Shown in pieces: positions 54,294 to 64,000 of a DNA stretch of 64,000 nt (position 1 is the stretch's first letter; each line of letters starts with the position of its first letter). This stretch comes from Cranoglanis bouderius (Eukaryota > Chordata > Actinopteri > Siluriformes > Cranoglanididae): positions 16,718,501 through 16,782,500 of the forward strand of contig CM042567.1 of the NCBI GenBank assembly GCA_023630585.1. Direction: 5' to 3'. A model generated the notes under the pieces. It made no database searches and was not told the DNA's origin. It saw only the letters and a list, made by a program, of their open reading frames with translations. Both the position numbers and the translations under genes were made by a program.

Positions 54294-55750
54294 TCACACT
54301 TCTTCTTCATCCTCACTTGAGGAACTGGAACCTGTACCGGAACTTGAGTAGCTGGAATCTGTATTATCCTGCAGTTGTTCCGGAATCCAGTCTGGCCAGT
54401 CTGCATAAGGATCATAGGGAGCTCCCACCAGTTCATTGTCTTTATTCATGTAATTGTCCATAGTTGTCCCTTTTACAAGAGACATCTGTTTGGCAGTAGC
54501 GTTAATCACAAAAGACTCTAAGATAGGCACAACACAACAAAACAATAGTCCTCCAATGATTATTAACAAAACCAGCATTATTCCCCATTTTTGACAGCCA
54601 GGCTCCCAATTTTCCAAACATAGATTAAAACCAGTCCCAAGAATGCATGTTTCTTCCCACATTCTCAGTAACTTCATGCCGGAGCTTTTTCAGTTTGTTC
54701 ATGGCTTCAGTGAATGTTCCATTAGGTGCAGTATTGTTAGGAATAAATGTGCAGCACTGATCCCCAAACATCACACAAACTCTTCCCTTTTCTGCTATTA
54801 GTCAGTCCAAGGCTTGTCGATTTTGCCATGCCATTTCACTTGTAGCACTTAATTGTTCTCCCAAGGCTGACAAGGCATCATCTGTGTAATTAATAAACTT
54901 TTGCTGATTATAGTAAATGTAATTAATCCATTCTGTATTCTTGTTGGGCATTATCCAGACCAGTTTGGACTCAAAGCCTGACTTCATCCCTAGCCATGAA
55001 CTCATTGGGTATACCCCTCGGTTGCCCTATAGCATCTATGTGCACTTGAGGTTCTGGGGTGTAGGCCCTTTTCACTCTGTGAATTCTCTTTGCAGTTTCG
55101 GCAGGTAATTCAGGATCCCAGTTCATCATAGTGATTTCTTGAATCATTTGCACCCTAGCACATATTCCTGTCCACCCTAATGTGGCTCTCAAACACTTAC
55201 CTCCACAAAGCCAAAAGAAATCTGCTACTGCTGTTGTCTGCTCTTCATATGGAAATATTAACAGGAATGCTAAGGTCTGATGCGTGCAGTTTGGCATTGC
55301 TATTACTGTCAAATATTCTGACATTGTTGCTGTGGCATGAATCACTGTTTTACTCAAGTAGCCAGTCTGATTGGAAGTGTCCTTGTCTAAGTGCCAAGTC
55401 ACTACACAATTACCTTGGAATTCTCCCACATCATGTTGGCCATGTGATTTGTTAAAGCATTCATACTCAAGTGTGCGATCAATTTCATACACTGAAGGGG
55501 TCTCCCTTTTTCTAGGGTCGATACGTATATCTAGGTGCTGGTACCCCATTCTGTTGTGTTGTAGTATTTGTGAAATTCTGGGCAGCCTAAGAAAGACAAG
55601 CATTCATCAGAACAAAAGGATCCTTCCCATTCTTGTATGCTGCAATTCCATGCAAAAAACTCAGCACATTGTCTGTAGTCATACTGGTTGGGTACTTCTA
55701 TGAGTCTTTTCAGGGGTGACGGTGAGCATAACAAGCAATTGTTCATTCTT
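54294..55750 (-). pseudogene. Retroviral env, broken
   Basis: The surface-unit end includes a Cys-rich CxxxC element (WLCGGKC) near 55,195. A furin-type cleavage site, RVKR, lies at 55,067-55,078. The transmembrane unit carries a CX6CC motif at 54,751-54,777, a mark of gamma-type Env, then a membrane span of about 20 hydrophobic residues near 54,530-54,595 and an acidic Ser-rich tail ending at 54,294. The frame breaks near 55,600, 55,000 and 54,800 and at 54,660-54,680. The N-terminal signal region is unclear. Each piece is described only as found. Confidence 0.82.
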
Positions 55751-56600
55751 GATTTCTTTGCCCACTTATATCAACCATTGTCCTATGCTGTTTTTAATAA
55801 AGTTTCCTCCTTTTTACTTTGTGGACTAGAAGCTAATGTTACCATACTGGGACTTAAGGTTGACACCTCTTCTAGTGTGTTATTTTTGCTATAGTTGCTG
55901 AGTACCTTTTTATTAGTTCTGTGGTTTTCTGGAACCTATGTGCAACTTCCTTCCCTGTGATTTTACCAGTTGTTCTCTTACTAGCCTATGTGTCATTAGT
56001 GCAGAGTAATCTCCTTCTAATCTGTATATCACTCTGGGAATCAGTGAAGGCTTGAGGGCCAATCAATGGCTGAAAAATCAATTATAGAGAATCCTGCAGG
56101 CACAGCAGGTTCAGAACCAGGTGCAACAACTGAATCAGCATCTCTCTTTGGTTCTGCTGGCACAGGTTCAGGTTCCTCCCCCCCCTCCTTCATGGCTTGG
56201 GCCTGCCTCTGGTTCTCTTTCTCTTCCATCTAAGCCTTCTCCTACCTCTTCCTGTCTTTCCTCTGAAGTATCAGCTGCTAAACCTTCCTCTTCTTCAGCA
56301 AACTGATCTTCTCATCTCCTAGGTCTTAGTCTAGGTACTCTGGTACAATGATTCAAATGATACCAAGCAGTCCTACCTTCCACTTGTTCAGCTGTTGGGG
56401 TGGATGCTACCACTTTGTAGGGACCTTCTCGTCTGGGTTCGTTCTACATTCTCCTGAATACCCTTAGATATACCTGGTCCCCAGGTACCACTGCACTGGG
56501 TGCTTCTTCTTCGGCTCCCTGTTTTGTTCCTGTGAATAGATTTCACCATGTATAGCAATTGGTTGCCGCATATATGCTCTCAGTTCCATTTGCAACTGCT
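55751..56600 (-). pseudogene. Pol-env junction, acidic segment
   Basis: Mirrors 14,306-14,794: a Glu/Pro-rich acidic stretch (56,229-56,041 minus) after the integrase tail, with frame breaks. Its role in the family is unknown to me. Confidence 0.5.
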
Positions 56601-57714
56601 CTAGCGGTGGTCCTTTGTAGTGGTCCCTCTCAAATATGGCACTGGCTTGGGTTGGCTCATAAGCATTTCATGTGGTGTTAGATTAGTAATTCTGTTAGTC
56701 TGCATGCGATAGCTCATTTGTGCAAGGGTTAAGGCATCTACCCAGTTGAGTTTGGTGTCAGCACAAATCTTGTTAAGTTTAGCATTAAGAGTACCATTCA
56801 CCCATTCCACCATTATTTTGACTGAGGGTGATAAACACATCCCAGTCTCTACTTTATTCTTAACTGCTGCAATACTGTTTTCACTGTTCTCTGAACAAAT
56901 GCTGAGCCATTGTCAGAACTTATCAGCGATGATATGCTAAATCTAGGCATTACTTCTCTGGTAAAAAGATGTATTACTGTTCCTGCAGCCTGGTCTTTTG
57001 ATGTTATTGCTCTACCCATCTGCTGTATCTGTCAATTATCACCAACATGTATGCTTTTCCTTCCACACTTTTCACCGTCACATAGTCCATCACCAGCTGC
57101 TTGAACAGTCCTTCTAGTATTGGTCTGTGCCATATTGGTGCTGATGTCCCTTTTGTGACATTGTTTTGAGCACAAACTTCACACTCAGACAAAAAATTAT
57201 CCACCATTCTTTGGAAATACGGAGACCAATATCCTTGCTGTTTTATTTTTCTTAACATCTCCCCCCTTGCACAGTGGTCAAAACCATGTGCATCTGAAAT
57301 AAGTACAGTGAGAAGTGCAGTAGATGCAATCATATGTCCTACATGAGAGTGCCATATGTCACTGGCATCTCTAGTAGCACCTCTGTGTTGCCACACTGAA
57401 TGCCCATAAGCATTTGCCTGATGTTGCATGCTGGCAATATCATCCAAATTAGGTTCAGGTTGAATAAGAACCATTTTGGCCATCAATGCTACCTGGCACC
57501 CAGAAGCTTTCTTAGCTTCCAAATCTGCAGCATTGTTACCTTTAATGATGTAGTTGTTGCCTTTTTTGTGTGCCTGACATTTAATAATTGCTAACCGCCT
57601 AGGATGCATCATGGCAGAAATCAATTTAACTATTTGTTCAGCATGTTGAATGGGCATTCTATCACTTTTTGTAAAGCCTCTTTGCTTCCAAACAGCTCCA
57701 AACAGGTGGCACAC
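56601..57714 (-). pseudogene. Retroviral RNase H end and integrase
   Basis: 57,714-57,004 contains an RNase H tail (KCQAHKKGNN), then the integrase zinc module with HGFDHC-type His residues and CEVCAQN, then the first core strand (MDYVTVKSV, with Asp). The second core Asp (SSDNGSAF) lies near 56,915 after a frame break. The Glu is in 56,840-56,601 (MVEWVNGTLNAK). All catalytic acids can be seen, but never in one frame. Confidence 0.82.
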
Positions 57715-58037
57715 TCCATGGGCATAAGCAGAGTCAGTATATATGTTGGCAGTTTGACCTTTAGCTAATTGACATGCTTTTGGTGAGTGCTTACAAAGGT
57801 TGCTTACAATGCTGTGAAATTAAGGTCACAAAGTCCTCATTCTGTTTCTGTTCTAATGGTGATGTCAGGGTAAGTTAGGAGAGATGCATAAGCCAAACAC
57901 CTAGGTTGAGTCAAAGCAAATCTCCTTTGATCTAAAAGCTCCACTACTTTGTGATTACTGTAAATGATTACTGGGTAGCCCATCATCAATGTGGAAGCTT
58001 TTTCATATGCATAGTGTAGGGCAGCAAGCCCTTGTTG

Positions 58038-58840
58038 TTAGCACGGAGGATAGCCTTGTGCTACACTGTCTAGCTTGGTGCTATAATATGCAATGGGTTG
58101 TTTTCTGCTACCACTGCAGGTGTCTTGCATCAGTACTGCAGATGCATAGCCATCTGCCCTATTGGCTACATACAGATGAAACAAATTGGTGTAATCTGGG
58201 GTTGCTAATGCTGGTGCAACCTGAAGTTCCTTCTTTAATGATTCAAAGGCTACAAAGGCATCACTATTCCACATTAATGGTGCCTGCAAATTTTGATGTC
58301 CTACTCGTTGCATGACTGCTCTCAAAGGGGAAATTTTTATTGCATAGTCCTCTATCCAGTCAGAACTAAAACCAGTAATGCCCAAATATCATCATTTGTC
58401 CTACAGTTTGGGGCAACGGTGCTTTGTTTATACCTTCTATAGCCTTAGTCCTATGTGCAATTAGCCTTCCTAAGTACTCAACCTGTGGTTGACAGTATTG
58501 TAACTTGAGGCTTTATGTCCTCCTTGAGCTAGTTTGGTTAGTACTGTGATAGAATCTCTGTGGAATTGTTTGAGTGACGAGGAACAAATCAAAATGTCAT
58601 TGACGTACTGAAGCAATGTGCTTTCTAATATGAGATCTTCAGGGTCAGCCCTAAGAACTTGGCTGAATACAGTGAATGTTCAAAGCCTTGTGGCATTCTG
58701 GTATAAGGGTATTGTTTACCTGCATAGGTAAATGCAAAGAGATGTCTGGTTTCTTCAGACAGAGGAATGCTAAAAAATGTAGAGCAAAGATCAATCACAG
58801 TAAAATATTTGGCATTAGGAGGAACATTGGTCAACAACGT
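58038..58840 (-). pseudogene. Retroviral reverse transcriptase
   Basis: 58,837-58,625 gives KYFTVIDLCSTFFSIPL (catalytic Asp in VIDL), then FAFTYAGKQYPYTRMPQGF. The catalytic box near 58,580-58,600 reads YVNDILIC; active enzymes have YVDD, so one Asp is Asn. 58,385-58,038 is the connection and RNase H start, with PIAYYSTKLD. Frame breaks lie near 58,620 and 58,400. Confidence 0.85.
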
Positions 58841-59074
58841 GTGTGGATTGGGAACTTCTGCAGGCCAATCCTCTACTACTTCATTAACTAATCACAAATC
58901 ATGCACTAAATGCCATTTTGAATGGTCTGTTTTAGCAACAGGCAATATAGGAGTGTTACAGTAGCCAGAGGTTTCAATTAACACTCCTGCGGAAATCAAC
59001 CCTTCAATAGTTTTTCTGATACCTTGTTCAGCACCAGGACACAATGGATACTGTTGTTTCCTAGGTAGTTGAGC

Positions 59075-59862
59075 TCATTGTCTAGTCCTAATTCTATGTG
59101 GGCTTGCAGATTTAACCAAGCCCACATTAGTACCATGTTGAGACCACAATTCTGTTGTTACCTTGGTCTCCATTTCTTTTAGTAGTTCAGCTGTTCTTGA
59201 TTCATTTGTGGGTGTCTCTGTTAAGTCGATTTGTCTTTTCTGGTTGAGCACCACTTCTCGTGGAATTCCTATCATTATTGTGGTGCGCAGAATCTTAATG
59301 TACATTTTGTCTGCTAAGTGGAAAAATAGAGGATGCTCTGTGGCCTTCCACTCACCTCTTTCTACTTTTTCATCATTTATCCTAAGTCTTTTGACTCCCA
59401 TCCATTGTTAACATAAAGGGTTACATGTGGAACTGAGTTTGGGACCTGAAGCCATTTGTCAATGAAATCATCAGTTTGCAAAGCAGCTCCCTGGTTCCCT
59501 ATGATTATGTACTGTGACACCAAAGGGACTTTTTGTCCTCTGGTACCATTCAACCACTCCTTTTCATGTTCAGTGTCATGTTTTGGATCATATATCATTG
59601 TACAGTGAAATTCATTGTTGGTCATGTGTGCCTCAGGGATCTGTGCTTTAATAAACTTTCCCCATTTACTAAGAGTCTTCTCTACATCACTTCCTAACTC
59701 TCCTAATTGCACATTGACTTGTGGTTCTGAAAGTGGCATCTGCATTTTTGTTCCCTTGCTGTCTATATACATTCTATCAGGAGAACACTGAATTTGGAGA
59801 TCCATTTTACATAGCACATCTCTCCCTAACAAATTAATAGGAGTTTGGTCTGATACTGTCAT
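59075..59862 (-). pseudogene. Retroviral protease C-terminus and link to RT
   Basis: 59,862-59,377 begins with a TPINLLGRDVL motif, the conserved C-terminal part of retroviral proteases, followed by a long linker. 59,401-59,075, in another frame, leads toward RT. The DTG/DSG site lies beyond the cut at 59,857 and is absent. Confidence 0.75.
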
Positions 59863-60290
59863 GAATCAGGCCTCTGTGGTTCCTCCTGCTCTCCACCAGA
59901 GGGCACTGTCACCCGAGTACTGACTCTGTCCCTGGACTTCATTTCCCATAAACCTCGCACCCAAACTGTTTATACACACACACCTGTTTCCCATCTTCAT
60001 GGACTATTTATGATGCTCATTCACTATCCATCCTTGCAAAATCTTGTTTTGCCTTGCGGACATTTCTGAGCGTTTCTTTTGCCGTTTGCTATCTGTGTTT
60101 GATATTGGACTGTTTTCATGCTTTAGAACCTTCGCTGCCTGCCCTGACCTTATGCTTGTTTTCGACTACACCTCTGCTCTGCCTATGACACTGAGTTTGC
60201 CCATGATTGATCTGTGCCTGCCTTTACATCAGTTTATACTGCTTCATTTAATAAAGCTGCAAATGAATCCTCACTCCGTGGATTCAACAA
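59857..60290 (+). repeat. LTR-like block (solo LTR candidate)
   Basis: Begins tgtcatgaatcagg, has a TATA-like ctatttatgatg near 60,005 and an AATAAA near 60,249, and ends near gattcaacaa. The start, promoter and poly(A) order reads as a plus-strand LTR. It is wedged between the retrovirus protease and the Gmr1-like integrase. A clean target duplication was not seen. Confidence 0.65.
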
Positions 60291-61100
60291 CAGGGACTCT
60301 AGCCACTTATCCCAATTCCATGCATCTTCCTGAACGAACTTACGAATCATGTTTTTAAGTGTTTGATTAAAGCGTTCCACCAGCCCATCCGTCTGCGGAT
60401 GATAAACGTGAATCGATTTAATCCCCACTAATTTGTACAGCTCGCGCAGGGTGCGTGACATAAATGACGTGCCCTGATCAGTCAGGATCTCTTTCGGGAT
60501 CCCGACTCAGGAGATAACGCGGAAGAGCGCATCCGCAACATTCCTCTTGGAGATATTGCATAGAGGCACCGCTTCCAGGTATCACGTTGCATAGTCCACT
60601 AATACTAGCACAAAGCGATACCCTCGTGCAGATCGCTCTAATGGCCTGACGAGGTCCATACCAATTTGCTCAAAGGGAATCTCGATTAACGGAAGTGGGC
60701 GAGTGGTGGATTCACCAGCTGGCATTCGCAGCATGCCACGCACCACCTGCAAATGTTGCCGCGAATGCCCGGCCAATAAAAGTGGGCCAAGGGTCGACCT
60801 AATGTTTTCCCCTGCCCTAAGTGCCCCGCCATGGGATTATAATGAGCCACCTGGAATAATAATTCCTGACGGTTCCTTGGAACCAACAATTGGGTTATAT
60901 TCTCCTGTGTCTGCGTGTCCTGTGTCACTCCATATAACCTATCCTTAATAATGGCAAAGTATGGGTGGAAGAGTGCAACATTGGGCTGGATCGGTTGACC
61001 ATCGATTACTCTCACTTGGTCAAAGGCACGCACGGCTGCTCCAAGGGAAAATCCTCGAGGGGAATCCCTGTTAAGAAGGGGGCAGAACCACTCCACCCGC
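60291..61100 (-). pseudogene. Gmr1-like integrase, partial
   Basis: Zinc module HYNPMAGHLGQGKTLG, then CVACCEC, at about 60,700-60,860. The core begins IGMDLVRPLE near 60,640; LTDQGTSFMSRTL near 60,470 keeps the second Asp and VERFNQTLKN near 60,365 keeps the Glu. Frame breaks occur around 60,500-60,600. It ends abruptly at WDKWLESLL near 60,293. Confidence 0.85.
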
Positions 61101-61560
61101 TCTCATTGTCATGCTGACATGGAGCTGTTGTCGACGGCTCTGGCTCCGCCTCTCCTGCCAAAGCTGCGCACATTTCACACCACTTCTCCCTAATGCAGGA
61201 CCGATCCACAAACATTTCTCTTGCCAATAATCGGAACCCCGGCCAATTGGTCCCTAAAATTAGTGGATGGGTGAGACGAGGACTAACCACCGCCTCCACT
61301 ATATTTTTTCACCCCGAAATTTGATGACTATGGGCACTATTGGGTACTTGTGAATGTGCACACACCTCACCTTTACCAAACATGCATTCTCCAATGCCTC
61401 CCCTTGAACCAAGCCTTGGTGAATTGAGGTCTGATTGCATCCTGAATCCACCAAGGCTTGGTATGTATCCCCCTGAATACGCACCGGAATGCAGTACGTC
61501 CCTGCTCGATCGGGGGTGGCCTGTGGCGCTTCGGGGAGCCGGACCACCGGCTCGTCGACC
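61101..61560 (-). pseudogene. Gmr1-like aspartic protease
   Basis: YCIPVRIQGDTYQALVDSGC near 61,450-61,510 holds the DSG active site, then NQTSIHQ. After a stop at about 61,300 the frame continues with HPLILGTNWPGF, a common C-terminal protease segment in this element type. It follows gag directly and is followed by integrase. Confidence 0.85.
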
Positions 61561-62470
61561 CAGGCATAACTCCTGTACCTGTGGCCCCGGATTCACCCAC
61601 CTGAGGAACAGAGGAGACAGAAACAGGGAGAGAGGGGGCAGGGGGGGAGGGCGAAAGGAAAGGGTACAGGGCATGGGTCGAGGGGGAATCTGCCCCCGTC
61701 TTTGGGGTGTAGGGACAGGGAAGGGATAAGGAGAGGCCTGAGGGTGAGAGAGAGAGAGAGAGGAAGAAGGGTGGGGCTCACCTGTCCCCGGATACACCGC
61801 CAGCTGATCCTCTGCCAGCTGAACCGCCTCATCCAGCGACGCAGGACAATGGCCCTGGACCCACTCCGCAGTTCCTTCAGGAAGCCGTGAGACGAATTGC
61901 TCCAGCACCACCAGGTTGATCACTTCCTCGGCGTCGCGTCCCTCAGCTAACAACCACCTCCGGCAGGTGTCCTGAAGCTTCTAGGCGAAGGCGAACTTCC
62001 CCGGGCGAAACCCGTCGCAAAATTGCACGTTTCAGGTCTGGGTATTCCAGCATGTTGCCAATGGGCAGCTGCTGGGCCGTGAGCTGGGCCTCGCCAGACA
62101 GGAGCAGCACGAGGCGGGCCACCCGTCTCACCCACTGACCCTCAGGCCAGCCCCACACCCGCGCAGAGAGCTCATACAGCTCCAAGAATGCCTCCGGGTC
62201 GTCCTGTGGTCCCATCTTCGCAAGCGTGATGTGGGGTGTAGCTATGGGAGCCGCTGCTGTGGGAGCCGCTGGGGCAGCAACTGGTATCCCGGCCTGTTGT
62301 ACCAGGCCCTGGAGCACCCGGCGGTCCTCAGCCTGGGTCGAGGAGATTCTTGATCCGCTGTTCCTGATCTCGGCGCAGTTGTAGGAGCGCCTGGTTTTGG
62401 GTCTGGTGGAGGTTGGCCAGGGAGTTGATGAGGTCGGCCAGAGGTGAGCCTTCCATGGCGGTGATTTCCT
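61561..62470 (-). pseudogene. Gmr1-like gag with SCAN-like capsid
   Basis: The N-terminal part in frame 62,491-61,943 has DDPEAFLELYELSARVWGWP, GEAQLTAQQLP and NMLEYPDLKRAIL. After a frameshift near 61,990, the frame to 61,309 shows a SCAN-type helical domain: LQDTCRRWL, VVLEQFVSRLPE, EWVQGHCP and DEAVQLAED. The SCAN domain of vertebrate zinc-finger proteins is published as coming from Gmr1-like gag. A Pro/Ser/Arg-rich nucleocapsid-like tail follows. Confidence 0.85.
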
Positions 62471-62475
62471 CTCAG

Positions 62476-62493
62476 TCCCAGGTTTCAGCACCA
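62476..62493 (-). promoter_or_regulatory. Primer-binding site
   Basis: On the minus strand tggtgctgaaacctggga, one base from the LTR end. It matches 26,563-26,580 with a few C-to-T-type changes. Confidence 0.8.
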
Positions 62494-62494
62494 G

Positions 62495-62838
62495 TGTGAC
62501 AATTTAATGTCGGGCAAGGAGGAAAACAGAGTGGAGGCAGGCTTGATCCAACTCAGATGCTTTTATTTATTTTTCCTTTATTTATTTATTTTTCATTACG
62601 CTTTTCAGCGCTCTTTTATTTACTCTACACACACATGCACACACACACGGCTCTGTGCAGGTGTCTCTCTCTCTCTCGAGGCACGTGTCTCTCCTCCCTT
62701 TTATCTTCTTATACTCACTGCAACAAAGAACAATCATTAATCTCATTTCCTACAGGTGTGCAATCCTTACCACTCGCTTTCTCCTGCTCCGCCCTCCATT
62801 GACAAACCAGCACTCGTCCACGCCCCTGCCTCCCCACA
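62495..62838 (-). repeat. 5' LTR of the second Gmr1-like element
   Basis: 344 bp; on the minus strand it starts tgtggggaggcagggg and ends ttgtcaca. It aligns with both LTRs at 26-29 kb, including a short (GA)n and AATAAA-like strings. Confidence 0.88.
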
Positions 62839-62869
62839 TACCTCACATTTATCCACACCTCATATTTAT

Positions 62870-63110
62870 TCATAAGAAATAACGTATTATTAAGTCTTCT
62901 GTGTTATCACCAATTACCACTCTGTCCGGTTTGACTTCCTCCACCCATTGTAAACCCAGAGATACTGCAACTAGTTCAGCTGTGTATATAGATACACAAT
63001 TGGATATTCTTTTACTGATCTTTACTTTGAATTCCGGAATAGCAATGCCCACTCCCACATGCCCATTACCAGGATCTTTAGAGCCATCTGTGTATATTTC
63101 TAAATCTCCA
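62870..63110 (-). pseudogene. LINE RNase H domain
   Basis: On the minus strand: EIYTDGSKDPGNGHVGVGIA (first catalytic Asp), YTAELVAVSLGLQWV (catalytic Glu) and VVIGDN (catalytic Asp). An RNase H after RT marks the I group of LINEs. The SINE cuts it just before its start. Confidence 0.82.
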
Positions 63111-63112
63111 TT

Positions 63113-63300
63113 GGGCAGTGGTAGCTCAGTGGTTAAGATGTTGGGCTACTGATTGGAAGGTCGTGAGTTCAAACCCTAGCACTGCCAAGCTGCCACTGTT
63201 GGGCCCTTGAGCAAGGCCCTTAATCCTCAATTGCTCAGATGTATAAATAAGATAAATATAAGTCGCTCTGGATAAGGGTAAATGCTTTACCAGATTTTAA
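63113..63300 (+). mobile_element. V-SINE inserted in the LINE
   Basis: Same build as 52,805-52,997: A box near 63,123, B box (ggtcgtgagttcaaa) near 63,161, core gggcccttgagcaaggccct near 63,202, and the L2-type tail from 63,262 (gtcgctctggataaggg). It interrupts the LINE frame upstream of RNase H, so it is younger than that LINE copy. Confidence 0.93.
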
Positions 63301-63545
63301 ATATTTTCCTATCCATTCCTTTTTCTTTTCAATTACATCTAAGTTAACCATAGGTTCTGGGAATATCCATGGTGGAATTCTACTTATGACACTTTCTGTA
63401 ATAAATTCAGATTGATTTATACCATATTCTAAAGTTTTCTTACCTATGTTCCAACTGAAACCTTTGCTGACATACTGTATTTATCATATTCCCAGCACTT
63501 TTTAAACACTGATGAAGCAAAGATTTTCTCCTCCTTCAGTCGTAA

Positions 63546-63986
63546 TCAGTAATTAAGAGCTAGTTTAGTCCATCTCAACTCTAGTGGCATTTCATTACAT
63601 TCCACCAATAAAGCATTAATTGGAGTAGTTTTCATTGCTCCTATACTAATTCTTAATGCTCCATGTTGCATTTTATCTAATTTCTCTAAATTTGTTTTAG
63701 CTGCAGTTCCGTATATCATGCATCCATAATCTAATGTTGATCTCATCAATGCTTGATATATACTTAATAGAGCTTCCCTTTCTGCTCCCCATTCCATACC
63801 TGTGATACATCTCATAAGATTTAATACTTTTTTACCCTTTTTTCCAATATTTTCTATCTGCTTCCTCCATGTATATTTCTCATCCAACCACAATCCCAAA
63901 TATTTATATTCCTTAACTTTTTCTATATTTTCATTATATAATGATAAACTCGTTTCATAGTTTGATTTCTTTTTTGTAAATATCAT
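63546..63986 (-). pseudogene. LINE RT C-terminal part
   Basis: An open frame with VKEYKYLGLWLDEKYTW, LLSIYQALMRSTLDYG and LEKLDKMQHGALRI, the thumb region of I/Jockey-type RT. The catalytic box would lie beyond the window end. 146 codons without a stop. Confidence 0.82.
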
Positions 63987-64000
63987 ATAACATGATTTTG

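Larger units (their letters stand above)
54294..59856 (-). mobile_element. Endogenous retrovirus, pol to env, decayed
   Basis: On the minus strand, from high to low coordinate: protease, RT, RNase H, integrase and env. The 5' LTR, gag and start of protease are lost at 59,857, where an LTR-like block begins. The 3' LTR is not delimited. A second remnant of this family is at 14,380-15,325. Stops and frameshifts occur throughout; it is not a functional virus. Lineage (epsilon- or gamma-like) was not decided. Confidence 0.85.
60291..62838 (-). mobile_element. Second Gmr1-like element, 3' part lost
   Basis: 5' LTR (62,495-62,838), primer site, gag with SCAN-like capsid, protease, and integrase directly after protease. 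RT and the 3' LTR are missing at the junction with the LTR-like block at 60,290. Protease followed by integrase supports the Gmr1 domain order shown independently by the copy at 26.2-29.5 kb. Confidence 0.88.
62866..64000 (-). mobile_element. I/Nimb-type LINE, minus strand, runs off the window
   Basis: The RT C-terminal part (63,986-63,546) and RNase H (62,870-63,110) are present, in the order expected on the minus strand. A V-SINE splits it at 63,113-63,300. The element continues past 64,000. Confidence 0.82.

Noticed and set aside
61340..61729. 129-codon plus-strand ORF
   Set aside because: It is opposite the Gmr1-like gag and protease, is low complexity and has no homology I can see.

Overview
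The window reads as AT-rich, gene-poor DNA from a ray-finned fish (teleost). The evidence is its set of repeats: Tc1/mariner elements including a DD35E Traveler-like one, tRNA-derived V-SINEs that share a 3' tail with an L2-type LINE, I/Nimb-type LINEs, hAT elements, chromodomain Ty3/Gypsy elements, Gmr1-like Ty3/Gypsy elements and a fish-type endogenous retrovirus. I could not recognise any intact host gene, rRNA or true tRNA gene. The only possible host-like coding piece is a decayed three-finger C2H2 exon at about 47.7-48.2 kb on the minus strand. The species cannot be named from this window.

Layout. 0-4.2 kb: unclassified repeat with a (TAA)n end, (GA)n and purine-rich DNA. 4.2-7.1 kb: decayed L2-type LINE (+). 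7.8-9.2 kb: decayed Tc1 (-). 9.9-11.5 kb: patchwork of Gypsy RT, LINE RT and Tc1 pieces and a Gag-like ORF carrying 42-bp and 78-bp tandem repeats. 11.5-14.4 kb: an old Tc1 (+) split by a younger DD35E element with one nonsense codon. 14.4-15.3 kb: retrovirus pol remnant (-). 15.3-25.5 kb: chromodomain Gypsy (+) split by a 7.8-kb block flanked by an 8-bp repeat; the block is made of one LINE (-) that itself contains a hAT element and a second LINE. 26.2-29.5 kb: Gmr1-like element with two LTRs and integrase ahead of reverse transcriptase. 29.9-31.4 kb: I/Nimb LINE. 34.1-38.0 kb: a second Gypsy type, rich in RNase H and integrase sequence. 38.5-42.2 kb: possible DNA transposon carrying an intact DD35E element. 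43.9-47.1 kb: L1-like LINE with a solo LTR in its 3' region. 48.4-51.4 kb: a related solo LTR with a whole hAT element inside. 51.7-52.5 kb: GC-rich 5'-truncated RTE-like LINE. 52.8 kb and 63.1 kb: V-SINEs. 54.3-59.9 kb: endogenous retrovirus, pol to env (-). 59.9-60.3 kb: LTR-like block. 60.3-62.8 kb: second Gmr1-like element (-) with a SCAN-like capsid. 62.9-64.0 kb: I/Nimb LINE (-), running off the end.

The elements do not form a pathway. They form layers of insertion that can be ordered in time, because several keep exact target-site duplications: cttag, attat, gtctaaga, caactggt and TA. The most notable items are the intact 338-residue DD35E transposase at 39,964-40,980, the SCAN-like Gag and integrase-before-RT order of the Gmr1-like copies, and the LTR/hAT nest at 48.4-51.4 kb. 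All family names come from motifs read by eye; no database search was run.
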